A stretch of DNA of 64,000 nucleotides. Source: Xylophilus rhododendri (GTDB lineage Bacteria > Pseudomonadota > Gammaproteobacteria > Burkholderiales > Burkholderiaceae_C). The position numbers and the translations under genes are program-made. Positions 36,075 to 45,665 of the stretch are shown here, one piece after another; position 1 is the first letter of the stretch, and every line of letters starts with the position of its first letter. The notes beneath the pieces were generated by a model, which saw only the letters and a list, made by a program, of their open reading frames with translations, did no database searches and had not been told where the DNA came from. Location of the stretch: contig NZ_CP047650.1 in NCBI RefSeq assembly GCF_009906855.1, positions 124,001 to 188,000 on the forward strand. The letters are read 5' to 3'.

Positions 36075-38070
36075 GGGCGGCCAGCAGACGGGTGCGTTCA
36101 GCTTCGGTACGGACGACTTCGTCCGCGCCGATGTGGAAATCCCGCTTGTAGTTGAAGGTGTGCACGATGACCGTGACGATCAGCGCGACGAAGGCGACAC
36201 CGGCCAGCAGCCACATGTGCCAGATGGCGGCGAAGCCGAACACGGTGGAGATACCGGCCAGCACGATGCCGGCCCAGGTGTTCTTGGGCATGTGGATCGG
36301 GATGAAGCCGGCCAGCGGACGGACGTAGCCGCGGTTCTTCATGTCCCACCAGGCGTCGTTGTCGTGCACGCGCGGGGTGAAGGCGAAGTTGTAGGCCGGC
36401 GGCGGCGAGGCCGTGGACCACTCCAGCGTACGGCCGCCCCACGGGTCGCCGGTGTGGTCGCGCAGCTTCTCGCGGTTCACATAGGTCATGACGAACTGCA
36501 TCAGCATGGAGCCGATGCCCAGCGCGATCAGCACCGCGCCGAAGGCCGCGATGCGGAACCAGATGGCCAGCGACGGGTCGTCGAAGTGGCTCAGGCGGCG
36601 GGTCACGCCCATCAGGCCCAGCACGTACAGCGGCATGAAGGCGAAGTAGAAGCCGACGAACCAGAACCAGAAGGAGCACTTGCCCCAGAACTCGTCGAGC
36701 TTGTAGCCGGTGGCCTTGGGGAACCAGTAGTTGATGCCGGCGAAGACACCGAACACCACGCCGCCGATGATCACGTTGTGGAAGTGGGCGATCAGGAACA
36801 GGCTGTTGTGCAGCACGAAGTCGGCCGGGGGAACGGCCAGCAGCACGCCGGTCATGCCGCCGATCACGAAGGTGATCATGAAGCCCACCGTCCAGAGCAT
36901 CGGCAGTTCGTAGCGGATGCGGCCGCGGTACATGGTGAACAGCCAGTTGAAGATCTTGGCCCCGGTCGGGATCGAGATGATCATCGTGGTGATGCCGAAG
37001 AACGAGTTCACGCTCGCCCCGCTGCCCATGGTGAAGAAGTGGTGCAGCCACACCAGGTAGGACAGGATGGTGATCACGACGGTCGCGTAGACCATCGAGG
37101 CGTAGCCGAAGATGCGCTTGGCCGAGAAGGTGGACACCACCTCCGAGAACACGCCGAAGACCGGCAGCACCAGGATGTAGACCTCGGGGTGGCCCCAGAT
37201 CCAGATCAGGTTGACGTACATCATGGCGTTGCCGCCGAGGTCGTTCGAGAAGAAGTTCGTGCCGACGTAACGGTCCAGCGACAGCAGGGCCAGCACGGCG
37301 GTCAGCACCGGGAAGGCGAAGACGATCAGCACGTTGGTGCAGAGCGCGGTCCAGGTGAAGATGGGCATCTTCATCAGGCCCATGCCGGGCGCGCGCATCT
37401 TGATGATGGTGGCCAGCAGGTTCACGCCCGAGAGCAGCGTGCCCACCCCCGCGATCTGCAGGGACCAGATGTAGTAATCCACCCCCACGTCAGGACTGAA
37501 GGCGATGCCCGACAGCGGCGGATAGGCCAGCCAGCCGGTGCGGGCGAACTCGCCCACGAACAGCGACATCATCACCAGCACGGCGCCGGAGACGGTCATC
37601 CAGAAGCTGAAGTTGTTCAGGAAGGGGAAGGCCACGTCGCGCGCGCCGATCTGCAGCGGCACGACGAAGTTCATCAGGCCGGTGACGAAGGGCATGGCCA
37701 CGAAGAAGATCATGATCACGCCGTGGGCGGTGAAGACCTGGTCGTAGTGGTGCGGCGGCAGGAAGCCCTGGGCGTCCCCGAAGGACAGCGCCTGCTGGGC
37801 CCGCATCATCAGCGCGTCGGCGAAGCCGCGCAGCAGCATGACGATGCCCAGGATCATGTACATGATCCCGATCTTCTTGTGGTCGATGCTGGTGAACCAT
37901 TCGCTCCACAGGTAGCCCCAGACCTTGAAGTATGTCAGGACGCTCAGCAGCGCGATGCCGCCGATCGCCACGCCGATGAAGGTCATCAGCAGGATGGGTT
38001 CATGGAACGGAATCGCCTCCCATGAGAGGCGGCCGAAGATGAGCTTCGTGATATCTAGATGTTCGAACAT
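36067..38070 (-). CDS. cyoB: Cytochrome bo3 ubiquinol oxidase subunit I
   Basis: 667 residues, about 15 membrane spans. Proton-pumping haem-copper oxidase. Visible are the quinol-side [15 protein letters not shown], the haem b ligand in [15 protein letters not shown], and the CuB and cross-linked His-Tyr segment [12 protein letters not shown]. Two further CuB histidines lie in YLVWLHHFF, and the haem o/b ligands in [13 protein letters not shown]. Length is normal. It lies 60 bp after cyoA. Confidence 0.97.
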   Translation of the reverse strand: MFEHLDITKLIFGRLSWEAIPFHEPILLMTFIGVAIGGIALLSVLTYFKVWGYLWSEWFTSIDHKKIGIMYMILGIVMLLRGFADALMMRAQQALSFGDAQGFLPPHHYDQVFTAHGVIMIFFVAMPFVTGLMNFVVPLQIGARDVAFPFLNNFSFWMTVSGAVLVMMSLFVGEFARTGWLAYPPLSGIAFSPDVGVDYYIWSLQIAGVGTLLSGVNLLATIIKMRAPGMGLMKMPIFTWTALCTNVLIVFAFPVLTAVLALLSLDRYVGTNFFSNDLGGNAMMYVNLIWIWGHPEVYILVLPVFGVFSEVVSTFSAKRIFGYASMVYATVVITILSYLVWLHHFFTMGSGASVNSFFGITTMIISIPTGAKIFNWLFTMYRGRIRYELPMLWTVGFMITFVIGGMTGVLLAVPPADFVLHNSLFLIAHFHNVIIGGVVFGVFAGINYWFPKATGYKLDEFWGKCSFWFWFVGFYFAFMPLYVLGLMGVTRRLSHFDDPSLAIWFRIAAFGAVLIALGIGSMLMQFVMTYVNREKLRDHTGDPWGGRTLEWSTASPPPAYNFAFTPRVHDNDAWWDMKNRGYVRPLAGFIPIHMPKNTWAGIVLAGISTVFGFAAIWHMWLLAGVAFVALIVTVIVHTFNYKRDFHIGADEVVRTEAERTRLLAAHV

Positions 38071-38130
38071 CGTGGGTCCGGATGCGGTTTCGCGGGGAAA
38101 CGGTGAAAAACGGCGGTGGGCGCGTGGCGC

Positions 38131-39195
38131 TTACAGCGGCTGGGAAGCCGTTGCGGCGCCGGCCGGATCGGCCGCCGTGCACATCGAGGCGACATAAGTG
38201 CGGCCGGGCCTGCCGGACACACCCGGCGCCACCGGCGGCAATGCTGCCGAGGCGACCAGGTTGGAGCGGCCGGGAAGGTCCAGGCCGCCGTTGGCGTCGA
38301 TGGCCATCATGTCCTTCATGCACATGCGGTTGGCTTCGACGCAGCGGTTGACGACGGCGTCGAACAGGTCGGGCGCCACGGTGGACCAGCGGCGCACCGG
38401 TTCACGTTCGCTCGGGCGTTCGAGTTCCAGGTAGGCCGTGCGGTCCAGCGAGCCGCCGGCGGCCTTGGCCGTGGCGATCCACTTGTCGAAGTCGGCGCCG
38501 TTGTAGCCGTGGAACTTGAAGCGCATGTGCGAGAAGCCCGCGCCGCTGTAGTTGGAGGAGAAGCCCTCGAACTCGCCCGGCGCGTTGATCACGGCATGCA
38601 GCTTGGTCTCCATGCCGGGCATGGCGTAGATCATGCCGGCCAGCGCGGGGACGTAGAAGGCGTTCATCACGTTCGAGGCGCTGATGCGGAAGGTGATCGG
38701 GCGATCCACCGGCGCGGCCAGTTCGTTGACGGTGGCAATGCCGTATTCCGGATAGATGAACAGCCACTTCCAGTCCAGCGCCACCACATCCACTTCCAGC
38801 GGCTTGGTGCCGGTGGGGATCGCGCGGTTGGCCTCCAGGCGGTCCAGCGGGCGATAGGGGTCCAGCGTGTGGGTGCTGATCCAGGTGATCGCGCCGAGCG
38901 CGATGATGATCAGCAGCGGCGCCGACCAGATGATCAGCTCCAGCGCCGTGGAGTGGTCCCAGTCGGGTTCGTAGGCGGCCTCCTTGTTGCTGGCACGGTA
39001 GCGCCAGGCGAAGAGCAAGGTCAGGAAAATCACCGGGATGATGATCAGGAGCATCAGGCCGGTGGCGATCAGGATGAGGTCACGCTGTTGGACCGCGACG
39101 TCGCCGGAAGGCTTCATCACGACCGCATTACAACCGGCCAACAAGCCCAGGGCGGCGAGCATTAGCAGTGCGCCGAGTTTTTTTAAGATTGGCAT
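38131..39195 (-). CDS. cyoA: Cytochrome bo3 ubiquinol oxidase subunit II
   Basis: 354 residues from ATG 39195 (TTG 39204 is possible). A lipoprotein signal ends in LLAGC with Cys22 as lipid site. Two transmembrane helices follow (ILIATGLMLLIIIPVIFLTLL and LIIWSAPLLIIIALGAITW). The periplasmic cupredoxin domain has DVVALDWKWLFIYPEYGIAT and lacks CuA ligands, as expected for a quinol oxidase. A Cys-containing C-terminal extension of about 50 residues carries ANRMCMKDM. It opens the operon cyoABCD-surf1-regB-regA; the 165 bp up to the divergent MFS gene must hold both promoters. Confidence 0.94.
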   Translation of the reverse strand: MPILKKLGALLMLAALGLLAGCNAVVMKPSGDVAVQQRDLILIATGLMLLIIIPVIFLTLLFAWRYRASNKEAAYEPDWDHSTALELIIWSAPLLIIIALGAITWISTHTLDPYRPLDRLEANRAIPTGTKPLEVDVVALDWKWLFIYPEYGIATVNELAAPVDRPITFRISASNVMNAFYVPALAGMIYAMPGMETKLHAVINAPGEFEGFSSNYSGAGFSHMRFKFHGYNGADFDKWIATAKAAGGSLDRTAYLELERPSEREPVRRWSTVAPDLFDAVVNRCVEANRMCMKDMMAIDANGGLDLPGRSNLVASAALPPVAPGVSGRPGRTYVASMCTAADPAGAATASQPL

Positions 39196-39360
39196 GCCGA
39201 TCAAGTAAGTGGAGGCTTAGCTAGGGAAAACTCTCGGAATTTACAACGGAATGTTATCCGACGGCCATTGGACGTTTTGTCCTATACCGGGTTTTTACCG
39301 GCGGAGGCGAGCATGGAGACGGTTAGTCTGTTCTCACAACAAGCAAGACGGGAGCTCTGC

Positions 39361-40716
39361 ATGTCCAGCGTCACGATGCCCACCGGGCCCACATCCCCCT
39401 CCTCTTCCGAGCCCGCCGAGCGCGATCTGCGCAATATGTATGCCGACCACGACAGCATCGCCCCGGGCGAGATCGCGATCGGCGTCGTCATCGGCCGAAC
39501 CTCCGAATATTTCGACTTCTTCGTCTACGCGCTGGCCTCGGTGCTGGTGTTCCCGGTGGTGTTCTTTCCGTTCGAGGCGCGGCTCGAAGGCACCTTGTGG
39601 GCCTTCGTGATCTTCTCATTCGCCTTCATCGCGCGGCCGTTCGGCACCATCGGCTTCATGGCGATCCAGAAACGGCTGGGGCGCGGCACCAAACTCACCA
39701 TCGCGCTCTTCCTGCTCGGCATCTCGACGGCCGGCATCGCCTTTTTGCCCGGCTATGCCTCGCTCGGCGCCTATTCCATCGTGCTGCTGGCCATCTTCCG
39801 GGTGGTGCAGGGCATCGCGCTCGGCGGCGCCTGGGACGGCCTGCCATCGCTGCTGGCCCTGAACGCGCCCAAGGAGAAACGCGGCTGGTACGCCATGCTG
39901 GGCCAGCTGGGCGCGCCGATCGGCTTTCTCATCGCCGCGGGCATCTTCGTCTACCTGCACAGCAACCTGGGCCCCAAGGACTTCTACGACTGGGGCTGGC
40001 GCTATCCCTTCTACGTGGCCTTCGCCATCAACGTGGTGGCCCTGTTCGCCCGGCTGCGCCTGGTGGTGACGCAGGAATACACCAAGCTGCTCGAAGAGCG
40101 TGAGCTGGAGCCCAACAAGTTCGGCGAGATGTTCCGCTCGCAGGGCTACAACGTCTTCATCGGCGCCTTCGCCGCGCTGGCCAGCTACGCCCTCTTCCAC
40201 CTGGTGACGGTGTTCCCGCTGTCCTGGATCACGCTGTACGCGGCGCAGACGGTCAACGAGGTGCTGGTGATCCAGATCATCGGCGCCTTCATCGCGATTC
40301 CCTGCGTGCTGCTCTCCGGCAAGATCGCCGACACCATCGGCCGGCGCAACACCCTGGGCTCGCTGGCGGTGGCGATCGCGGTGTTCAGCTTCTTCACGCC
40401 GATGCTGCTGGGCGGCGGGCGCGTGGCGCAGGACATCTTCATCCTGGTGGGCTTCGTGCTGCTGGGCCTGTCCTACGGCCAGGCAGCGGGCGCGGTCACC
40501 GCGAACTTCTCCGCCCAGTACCGCTACACCGGCGCGGCCCTCACTTCCGACCTGGCCTGGCTGATCGGCGCCGGTTTCGCGCCGCTGGTGGCGCTGGGCC
40601 TTTCGGCGCACTTCGGGCTGGCCTACGTGAGCATCTATCTGCTGTCAGGCGCGCTCTGCACCCTGGCCGTACTCGGCCTGAACCGGCGGCTGGCGGCCGA
40701 TACGTCGACGGCCTGA
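39361..40716 (+). CDS. MFS transporter, metabolite:proton symporter type
   Basis: 451 residues, 12 spans. Typical features are IAIGVVIGRTSEYFDFFVYA at the first span, FIARPFGTIGFM, and the loop motif GRGTKLTIALFLLG. The C-terminal half has SGKIADTIGRRNTLG. This family takes up organic acids such as citrate, ketoglutarate or shikimate; substrate unknown. ATG 39361 was chosen over upstream ATGs for its GGGAGC ribosome site. It faces away from cyoA. Confidence 0.88.
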   Translation: MSSVTMPTGPTSPSSSEPAERDLRNMYADHDSIAPGEIAIGVVIGRTSEYFDFFVYALASVLVFPVVFFPFEARLEGTLWAFVIFSFAFIARPFGTIGFMAIQKRLGRGTKLTIALFLLGISTAGIAFLPGYASLGAYSIVLLAIFRVVQGIALGGAWDGLPSLLALNAPKEKRGWYAMLGQLGAPIGFLIAAGIFVYLHSNLGPKDFYDWGWRYPFYVAFAINVVALFARLRLVVTQEYTKLLEERELEPNKFGEMFRSQGYNVFIGAFAALASYALFHLVTVFPLSWITLYAAQTVNEVLVIQIIGAFIAIPCVLLSGKIADTIGRRNTLGSLAVAIAVFSFFTPMLLGGGRVAQDIFILVGFVLLGLSYGQAAGAVTANFSAQYRYTGAALTSDLAWLIGAGFAPLVALGLSAHFGLAYVSIYLLSGALCTLAVLGLNRRLAADTSTA

Positions 40717-40731
40717 TCTTTCCCATCCGGG

Positions 40732-40771
40732 CAAAAAGCCGGGTGTCCTGCGGGACACCCGGCTTTTTTTG
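40732..40771. terminator. Bidirectional intrinsic terminator
   Basis: AAAAGCCGGGTGTCC pairs perfectly with GGGACACCCGGCTTTT around a 3-base loop, followed by a T run (A run on the other strand). It sits between the convergent MFS and IclR genes and can serve both. Confidence 0.93.
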
Positions 40772-40791
40772 CGTCCTGCGCACCATCGTGC

Positions 40792-41646
40792 TCAGACGCA
40801 ATGGGCATCGGCGCGGTCGCGCATCTGCCGCTCGATGGTGTCGACTTCCTGCTGCAGCTGCTGCACCAGGCTGTCGCGGCGCGGCTGCTGCAGGCGCGAG
40901 CTGATCGCGGCCAGCGAGATGGTGGCGTCGATCTGCGAGCCCGGTCCGCGGATACCGACGGCGACGGCGCACATGTCGGGCACCACCATGCCGTCGCTGA
41001 AGGCATAGCCCTCCTGCCGGGTGGCGGCCACGGCACGGCGCAGCGATTCGGCATCGGCCTGGGCGAAAGGCTTGAGCGCCAGGCGGTGGCGCTCCAGGTT
41101 GCGCTCCACGTCCTCGTCCGGCAGGGAGGACAGAAGCATCAGGCCGTTGGCGCCCAGGCCCAGCGGCCGTACGTCGCCCACGTCCAGCGCCAGGGTCTTG
41201 ATCGGGAAACTGCCGGTGCGGCGCGCCACGCAGACGGCGAAATCGCCGCTGCGCGCGCTCAGGAATACCGTGTCGCCGGTTTCCTCGGCCAGGCGGTCGA
41301 GGCTGGCGGTGGCCAGGGGAATCACGTCGAAACGCGCCGACGCCGCCTGGCCCATGCTGAAAAGCTTGAAGGCGGGAAAGAAGAGCCGGCTGGGCGCGTC
41401 GTAATCGATCATCCCCGCGCTGCGCAGGCCGGTGAGCAGCCGGTGCGCCGTGGGTTTGCTCAGGCCGGCGATCGCGGCGAGCGATCCCAGCGTGATACCG
41501 GAGCCGGAATGGCCGACGACCACCTCCAGCAAGTCCATCGCCCGGTCGAGGCTCTGGGTGGGTGAGCCGCCAGGGCCGATCAAGGCGACGGCGGTTGCGC
41601 TTTTGCGTCGGACGACCGACGCACCATTGGTTGCGGAATATGGCAT
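40792..41646 (-). CDS. IclR-family transcriptional regulator
   Basis: 284 residues. Winged helix-turn-helix at residues 30-90 (SLDRAMDLLEVV, LGSLAAIAGLSKPTAHRLLTGLRSAGM), then an IclR effector domain (DTVFLSARSGDFAVCVARR, PLGLGANGLMLLSSLP). The N-terminal 28 residues are an unstructured extension. It probably controls the Bug receptor gene that lies head-to-tail upstream at 41808 or another catabolic gene; no operator is evident in the 161-bp spacer. Confidence 0.92.
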   Translation of the reverse strand: MPYSATNGASVVRRKSATAVALIGPGGSPTQSLDRAMDLLEVVVGHSGSGITLGSLAAIAGLSKPTAHRLLTGLRSAGMIDYDAPSRLFFPAFKLFSMGQAASARFDVIPLATASLDRLAEETGDTVFLSARSGDFAVCVARRTGSFPIKTLALDVGDVRPLGLGANGLMLLSSLPDEDVERNLERHRLALKPFAQADAESLRRAVAATRQEGYAFSDGMVVPDMCAVAVGIRGPGSQIDATISLAAISSRLQQPRRDSLVQQLQQEVDTIERQMRDRADAHCV

Positions 41647-41807
41647 GGCTGGTAGGTTTGGTGGATCTGCAATGAACGGTAACGCAGCCCTGCCGCCGCA
41701 GGTCGGTATCGCTTAGTGCATCCGGGCCAATGCCGTCAAAGAGACTTTCCGAATATTTCTCGCGGATTGCCGTAGAAATACGGCGCTCTCGGCTACCAGC
41801 CTGTCCC

Positions 41808-42812
41808 TCAGTCGAGCGTGATGTGGTTGGCCTTGACCAACGCGCCCCAGCGGTTGATCTGCCCGGCCAGGAAGGTCTTGAACTCGGCCGGCGTGTTGCC
41901 CACCGGCTCTATGCCCATGGACAGCAGGCGTTTGTTGACCTCCGGCTCGCGGATCGCATCCCGCACCGCGGCCGCCAGGCGGTCGATCACCGGCTGCGGC
42001 GTGCCGGCCGGGGCGAAGAAGCCGTTCCACTCGACCACCTCGAAGTCCTTGAAGCCGCTTTCCTTGACGGTCGGTACATCGGGAAGTGCTGCCATGCGTT
42101 TGTCGCCGGTCGTCGCCAGCGCGCGCAATTTTCCGGACTGCACATAGGCCAGGCCGGACACCGGATTGGCGAAATAGGCCGAGACCTGGCCGGCCAGCAG
42201 GTCGGTGATCGCAGGCGCCCCGCCTTTGTAAGGCACATGCACCCAGTCGAGCTTGCCGTCGCGCTTGAGCATTTCCGCCGCCAGGTGGGCCGAGCCGCCA
42301 GCGCCGTAGGAGGCGTAGTTGAGCTGGCCCGGATGCTTGCGGCCGTAGTCCAGCAGTTCCTGGAAGTTCTTGTAGGGCGCATCGGCCGGCACCACCAGGA
42401 TGTTGGGCATGTTGATCGCCTGCGAGACCGGCACCAGGTCCTTGACCGGGTCGAAGGGCAGCTTGCGCAGCACCGCGTTGACGGCATAGGGGAAGGTGTC
42501 GAAGAGCAGCGTGTAGCCGTCGGCCGGCGCCTGCAGCACGGCCTGGGCGGCCAGGACGCCGCTGGCGCCGGGCTTGTTCTCCACGATGATCGGCTGGCCG
42601 AGCAGCTGCGACAGCGGTTGCGACAGCAGCCGGGCATTGGCATCGGCCCCGCCGCCGGCCGCATAGGGCACGATCACCCGGATCGGCTTGTTCGGGAAGG
42701 CGCCCTGCGCCTGCGCCGCCAGCGGCGTGGCTGCCACCACGGCCAGGGCGGCGGCCAGCCAGCGGCGGCGTGCCGCGTTCGTGGCGGCCTGGGACTCATG
42801 TTCTTGCATCAT
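41808..42812 (-). CDS. Bug/TctC-family periplasmic solute-binding protein
   Basis: 334 residues. A Tat-like or Sec signal (ARRRWLAAALAVVAATPLAAQAQ) is followed by the family start FPNKPIRVIVPYAAGGGAD, then VENKPGASGVLAAQAV, ADGYTLLFDTF, VHVPYKGGAPAITDLLAGQV and FNxFFAPAGTP-like sequence (WNGFFAPAGTPQPV). Bug proteins bind carboxylates or aromatic acids, often as orphan receptors. It is divergent from a LysR gene 26 bp away, which likely regulates it. Confidence 0.92.
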   Translation of the reverse strand: MMQEHESQAATNAARRRWLAAALAVVAATPLAAQAQGAFPNKPIRVIVPYAAGGGADANARLLSQPLSQLLGQPIIVENKPGASGVLAAQAVLQAPADGYTLLFDTFPYAVNAVLRKLPFDPVKDLVPVSQAINMPNILVVPADAPYKNFQELLDYGRKHPGQLNYASYGAGGSAHLAAEMLKRDGKLDWVHVPYKGGAPAITDLLAGQVSAYFANPVSGLAYVQSGKLRALATTGDKRMAALPDVPTVKESGFKDFEVVEWNGFFAPAGTPQPVIDRLAAAVRDAIREPEVNKRLLSMGIEPVGNTPAEFKTFLAGQINRWGALVKANHITLD

Positions 42813-42838
42813 CTCTGTCTCTCCTTCTTTGCGGTTTC

Positions 42839-43753
42839 ATGAAACTTCAATTTCTCCAGACGCTCACCGCCGTGCTGCGCCACGGCTCCTTCGCCGCGGC
42901 GGCCAAGGAGGTCAACCTGACGGCCAGCGCGGTCAGCCTGCAGATGCGCCAGCTGGAGGATTTCTTCGGCCAGCCCCTGTTCGACCGTTCGGCCCGCCAG
43001 GTGCGGCCCACGCCCTTCGCGCTGGAGATCGCCGAAACCCTGCAGCAGACGGTGGACAAGCTCGACGCCCTGCGCAGCAGGAAGGGCATGGAGATCACCG
43101 GCCGCATCCGCCTGGGCACCATGGAATCGGCCCAGGTCGCGCTGCTGCCGACCGCCCTGCAGCGGCTGCGCGAACGCGCGCCGGCGCTGGAGTTCTCGAT
43201 CTCCAAGGGCCTGTCCTCGACGCTGCTGGATGACCTGAAGGCCGGCCGCATCGATGCGGCGGTGCTGGTCAAGCCCCTGTCGGGCGGATCGAGCCGGCTG
43301 GCCTGGTTCCCGCTGGCCAGCGAGACCATGGTGATGATCGCGCCGCCCACCGCGCGCCTGGCCTCGCCGGTGGAGATGCTGCGCCGCTACGACTGGATCC
43401 GCATGGACCCGGCCACCACCGGCGGGCGCATCGCCGCGCAATACGTGCAGAAGCTGGTGCCGCGCCTCAACTGGGCCTTCGACCTGCCGGGCACGGAGGC
43501 GATCGCCGCCTCGGTCTCGGCCGGGCTGGGCGTGTCGGTGGTGCCCACGCTGCGCGACGAACTGCTGTCGGCCTATCCGATGCTGCAGGTGCCGCTGGGC
43601 CGGGGCGCGCCGGTGCGCCATATCGCCTTCGTCTGCCGGCCGGCGGATGCCGACAGCCGGCTCACCCAGGCCGTGCTGGAGGCCTTCCAGGCCGCCTCGC
43701 AGAAGCGTTATGGCGAGGCGGCGACACAGGGGCTGCATCGTCAGAAGCCGTAG
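42839..43753 (+). CDS. LysR-family transcriptional regulator
   Basis: 304 residues. N-terminal helix-turn-helix (FLQTLTAVLRHGSFAAAAKEV, LTASAVSLQMRQLEDFFGQPLFDR), then a periplasmic-binding-like effector domain from about residue 90 (GRIRLGTMESAQVALLP). Divergent arrangement with the Bug receptor suggests it controls that gene. Its 3' end overlaps the convergent amidohydrolase gene by 13 bp. Confidence 0.93.
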   Translation: MKLQFLQTLTAVLRHGSFAAAAKEVNLTASAVSLQMRQLEDFFGQPLFDRSARQVRPTPFALEIAETLQQTVDKLDALRSRKGMEITGRIRLGTMESAQVALLPTALQRLRERAPALEFSISKGLSSTLLDDLKAGRIDAAVLVKPLSGGSSRLAWFPLASETMVMIAPPTARLASPVEMLRRYDWIRMDPATTGGRIAAQYVQKLVPRLNWAFDLPGTEAIAASVSAGLGVSVVPTLRDELLSAYPMLQVPLGRGAPVRHIAFVCRPADADSRLTQAVLEAFQAASQKRYGEAATQGLHRQKP

Positions 43754-44589
43754 AGCACGGCCGGGTTTTCGACCAGGATGCGCCGGCACAGGGCTTCGTC
43801 GCCCACGGCCTCGGCCCAGCGGTCGAGCAGCGCGGCGTCGTCGGGCACGCCCTTCTTCTGCTCGGTGGGATGGGGCCAGTCGCTGCCCCAGACCAGGCGC
43901 TCCGGCGCCCGCTTCACCCAGGCCCGCACCACGCCGGCACGGCTGTCGGGCTCGCCGGCATCGAGATAGGCGCCGGAGAGCTTGACCCAGGCCCGTCCGG
44001 CATCCAGCAGCCGGCCGACGATGTCGAAGGCCGGATGCGCCGCCCCTTGCGGGTGCGGCAGCCGCGCCATGTGGTCGAACACCATGGGGCAGGGCAGGCT
44101 CTCGATCAACGCCTGCTGCTCCACGATCTGGTCGCCGCGAAAGTGCAGCTGCACATGCCAGCCCAGGGGGGCGATGCGGCGGGCCAGCGGGGCGATCATG
44201 TCGAAGCTCGTCACCGCCGTGGCGGGGTCGAAGAGCGTGAAGCGGATGCCGCGCACGCCGCCGGCATCCAGGGCCTGCAGGGTGGCATCGTCCACATCGG
44301 GATGCAGCACCGCCACGCCGCGGGTGCGCTGCACGCCCAGCTGCTGGATGGCATCGAGCGTGACGGCGTTGTCGGTACCGTAGACGGTGGGGGTCACCAC
44401 CACGCTGCGGCTGCTGCCCATGCGCTGCTGCAGGCGCCGGTAGTCGCCCGCCGTCGCATCGGCCAGGGCACGGGCCGGATCGCCCAGGCTGGCGAAGCGC
44501 CGGTCGTAGATGTGGATATGGCTGTCGCAGGCGTCGGCCGGGACGGCGAATCGCGGAGCGGCTGTGCCGAGGGTGTGCGGAATGCTCAT
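43741..44589 (-). CDS. Amidohydrolase-2 family protein (LigI-like TIM-barrel hydrolase)
   Basis: 282 residues. The N-terminal CDSHIHIYDRRF motif, RGIRFTLF, HVQLHFRGDQI, the segment PMVFDHMARL and the C-terminal LVWGSDWPHP follow the 2-pyrone-4,6-dicarboxylate lactonase group of the amidohydrolase superfamily. Substrate likely a lactone or carboxylate. It ends the minus-strand catabolic cluster that begins at 48693, 35 bp after the Bug receptor gene. Confidence 0.87.
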   Translation of the reverse strand: MSIPHTLGTAAPRFAVPADACDSHIHIYDRRFASLGDPARALADATAGDYRRLQQRMGSSRSVVVTPTVYGTDNAVTLDAIQQLGVQRTRGVAVLHPDVDDATLQALDAGGVRGIRFTLFDPATAVTSFDMIAPLARRIAPLGWHVQLHFRGDQIVEQQALIESLPCPMVFDHMARLPHPQGAAHPAFDIVGRLLDAGRAWVKLSGAYLDAGEPDSRAGVVRAWVKRAPERLVWGSDWPHPTEQKKGVPDDAALLDRWAEAVGDEALCRRILVENPAVLYGF

Positions 44590-44624
44590 CGGTGTTCAGG
44601 TGGCGATGGAGGGGACAAGTTGAC

Positions 44625-45611
44625 TCATTGCGGCTGGATGCCGGCCGCCCGGGCCGCGGCGGTCCACAGCCGGGTCTCTTCGCGGATCTGCGCGGCGAAG
44701 GCCTCGGTGGCGATGCCGCCGGGCTGCGCGCCCTGCTGGGCCAGGCGCTCGCGCAGCGCCGGGTCGGCCAGGGCCTGCACCACCGCCTGCTGCAGTTTCT
44801 CGATCACCTGCGCACTGGTGCCGCGCGGCGCGGCCAGGCCGAACCAGTTGGCCACCGTGTAGCTGGGCAGGCCGGCCTCGGCGAAGGTGGGCACCTCGGG
44901 CATGGCCGGCAGGCGCTTCGCGCCGGTGACGGCCAGCGCCCGCGCCTTGCCGCCGCGCACCTGGGCCAGCGCCGTCGGCGTGGCGGTGATCAGCACATCG
45001 ACCTGGTTGGCCACCAGGCCCAGCATGGCCTCGCCCGCGCCCTTGTAGGGCACATGGGTGATCTCGACCTTGGCCTCACTGTCGAACACCGCCGCCTGCA
45101 GATGGGTGGAGCTGCCCGCGCCGCCCGAGCCGAAATTGAGCTTGCCGGGGTTCTTCCGCGCGAAGGCCAGCAGCTCCTGCAGGGTCTTGAAGGGCGAGGC
45201 CACCGGCACCACCAGCACCACCGGTGTCTGCAGGATGGTGGTCACCGGCAGCAGGTCGGCGGCATGGTCCCAGGGCAGCTTGGCCATCTGGCCGGGCAGC
45301 ATGGTGTAGGTGGTGTCGTTGGCCAGCAGGATGCTGCCGTCCGGCGGCGCCTTGGCCACGTACTGGGTGCCGATGGTGCCGCTGCCGCCGGCCTTGTTCT
45401 CCACGTAGAAGGACTGGCCGAACTGCTCGGTGAGCTTCTGCGCGATCTGCCGCGCGGCGTAGTCGGTGGTGCCGCCGGCCGCATAGGGCACGACGATCTT
45501 CACCGGCCGGTCCGGCCAGGCGGCCTGGCCGAGCGCGCTGCCGCCCAGGGCGAGCATGGTGGCGGCCACGAAGGCCTTGGCGAGATGTCGGTTGAGGGGC
45601 TGGCTGTTCAT
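44625..45611 (-). CDS. Bug/TctC-family periplasmic solute-binding protein
   Basis: 328 residues. Signal peptide (HLAKAFVAATMLALGGSALG), then AAWPDRPVKIVVPYAAGGTTD, FYVENKAGGSGTIGTQYV, ITHVPYKGAGEAMLGLVANQVD and VANWFGLAAPRGT. Typical length. It lies within a cluster for CoA-dependent acid breakdown and probably delivers that pathway's substrate; no TctA/TctB membrane partners are in the window. Confidence 0.92.
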   Translation of the reverse strand: MNSQPLNRHLAKAFVAATMLALGGSALGQAAWPDRPVKIVVPYAAGGTTDYAARQIAQKLTEQFGQSFYVENKAGGSGTIGTQYVAKAPPDGSILLANDTTYTMLPGQMAKLPWDHAADLLPVTTILQTPVVLVVPVASPFKTLQELLAFARKNPGKLNFGSGGAGSSTHLQAAVFDSEAKVEITHVPYKGAGEAMLGLVANQVDVLITATPTALAQVRGGKARALAVTGAKRLPAMPEVPTFAEAGLPSYTVANWFGLAAPRGTSAQVIEKLQQAVVQALADPALRERLAQQGAQPGGIATEAFAAQIREETRLWTAAARAAGIQPQ

Positions 45612-45665
45612 GTCTTTGTCTCCGTCTTTTTTGTGGACCGAAAAACTGCCGCGACCGGGGGATGG

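Noticed and set aside
36031..38025. Long open frame antisense to cyoB
   Set aside because: His/Asp/Gln/Val-rich shadow of a membrane protein gene; no start signal and the minus strand carries unmistakable cyoB motifs.
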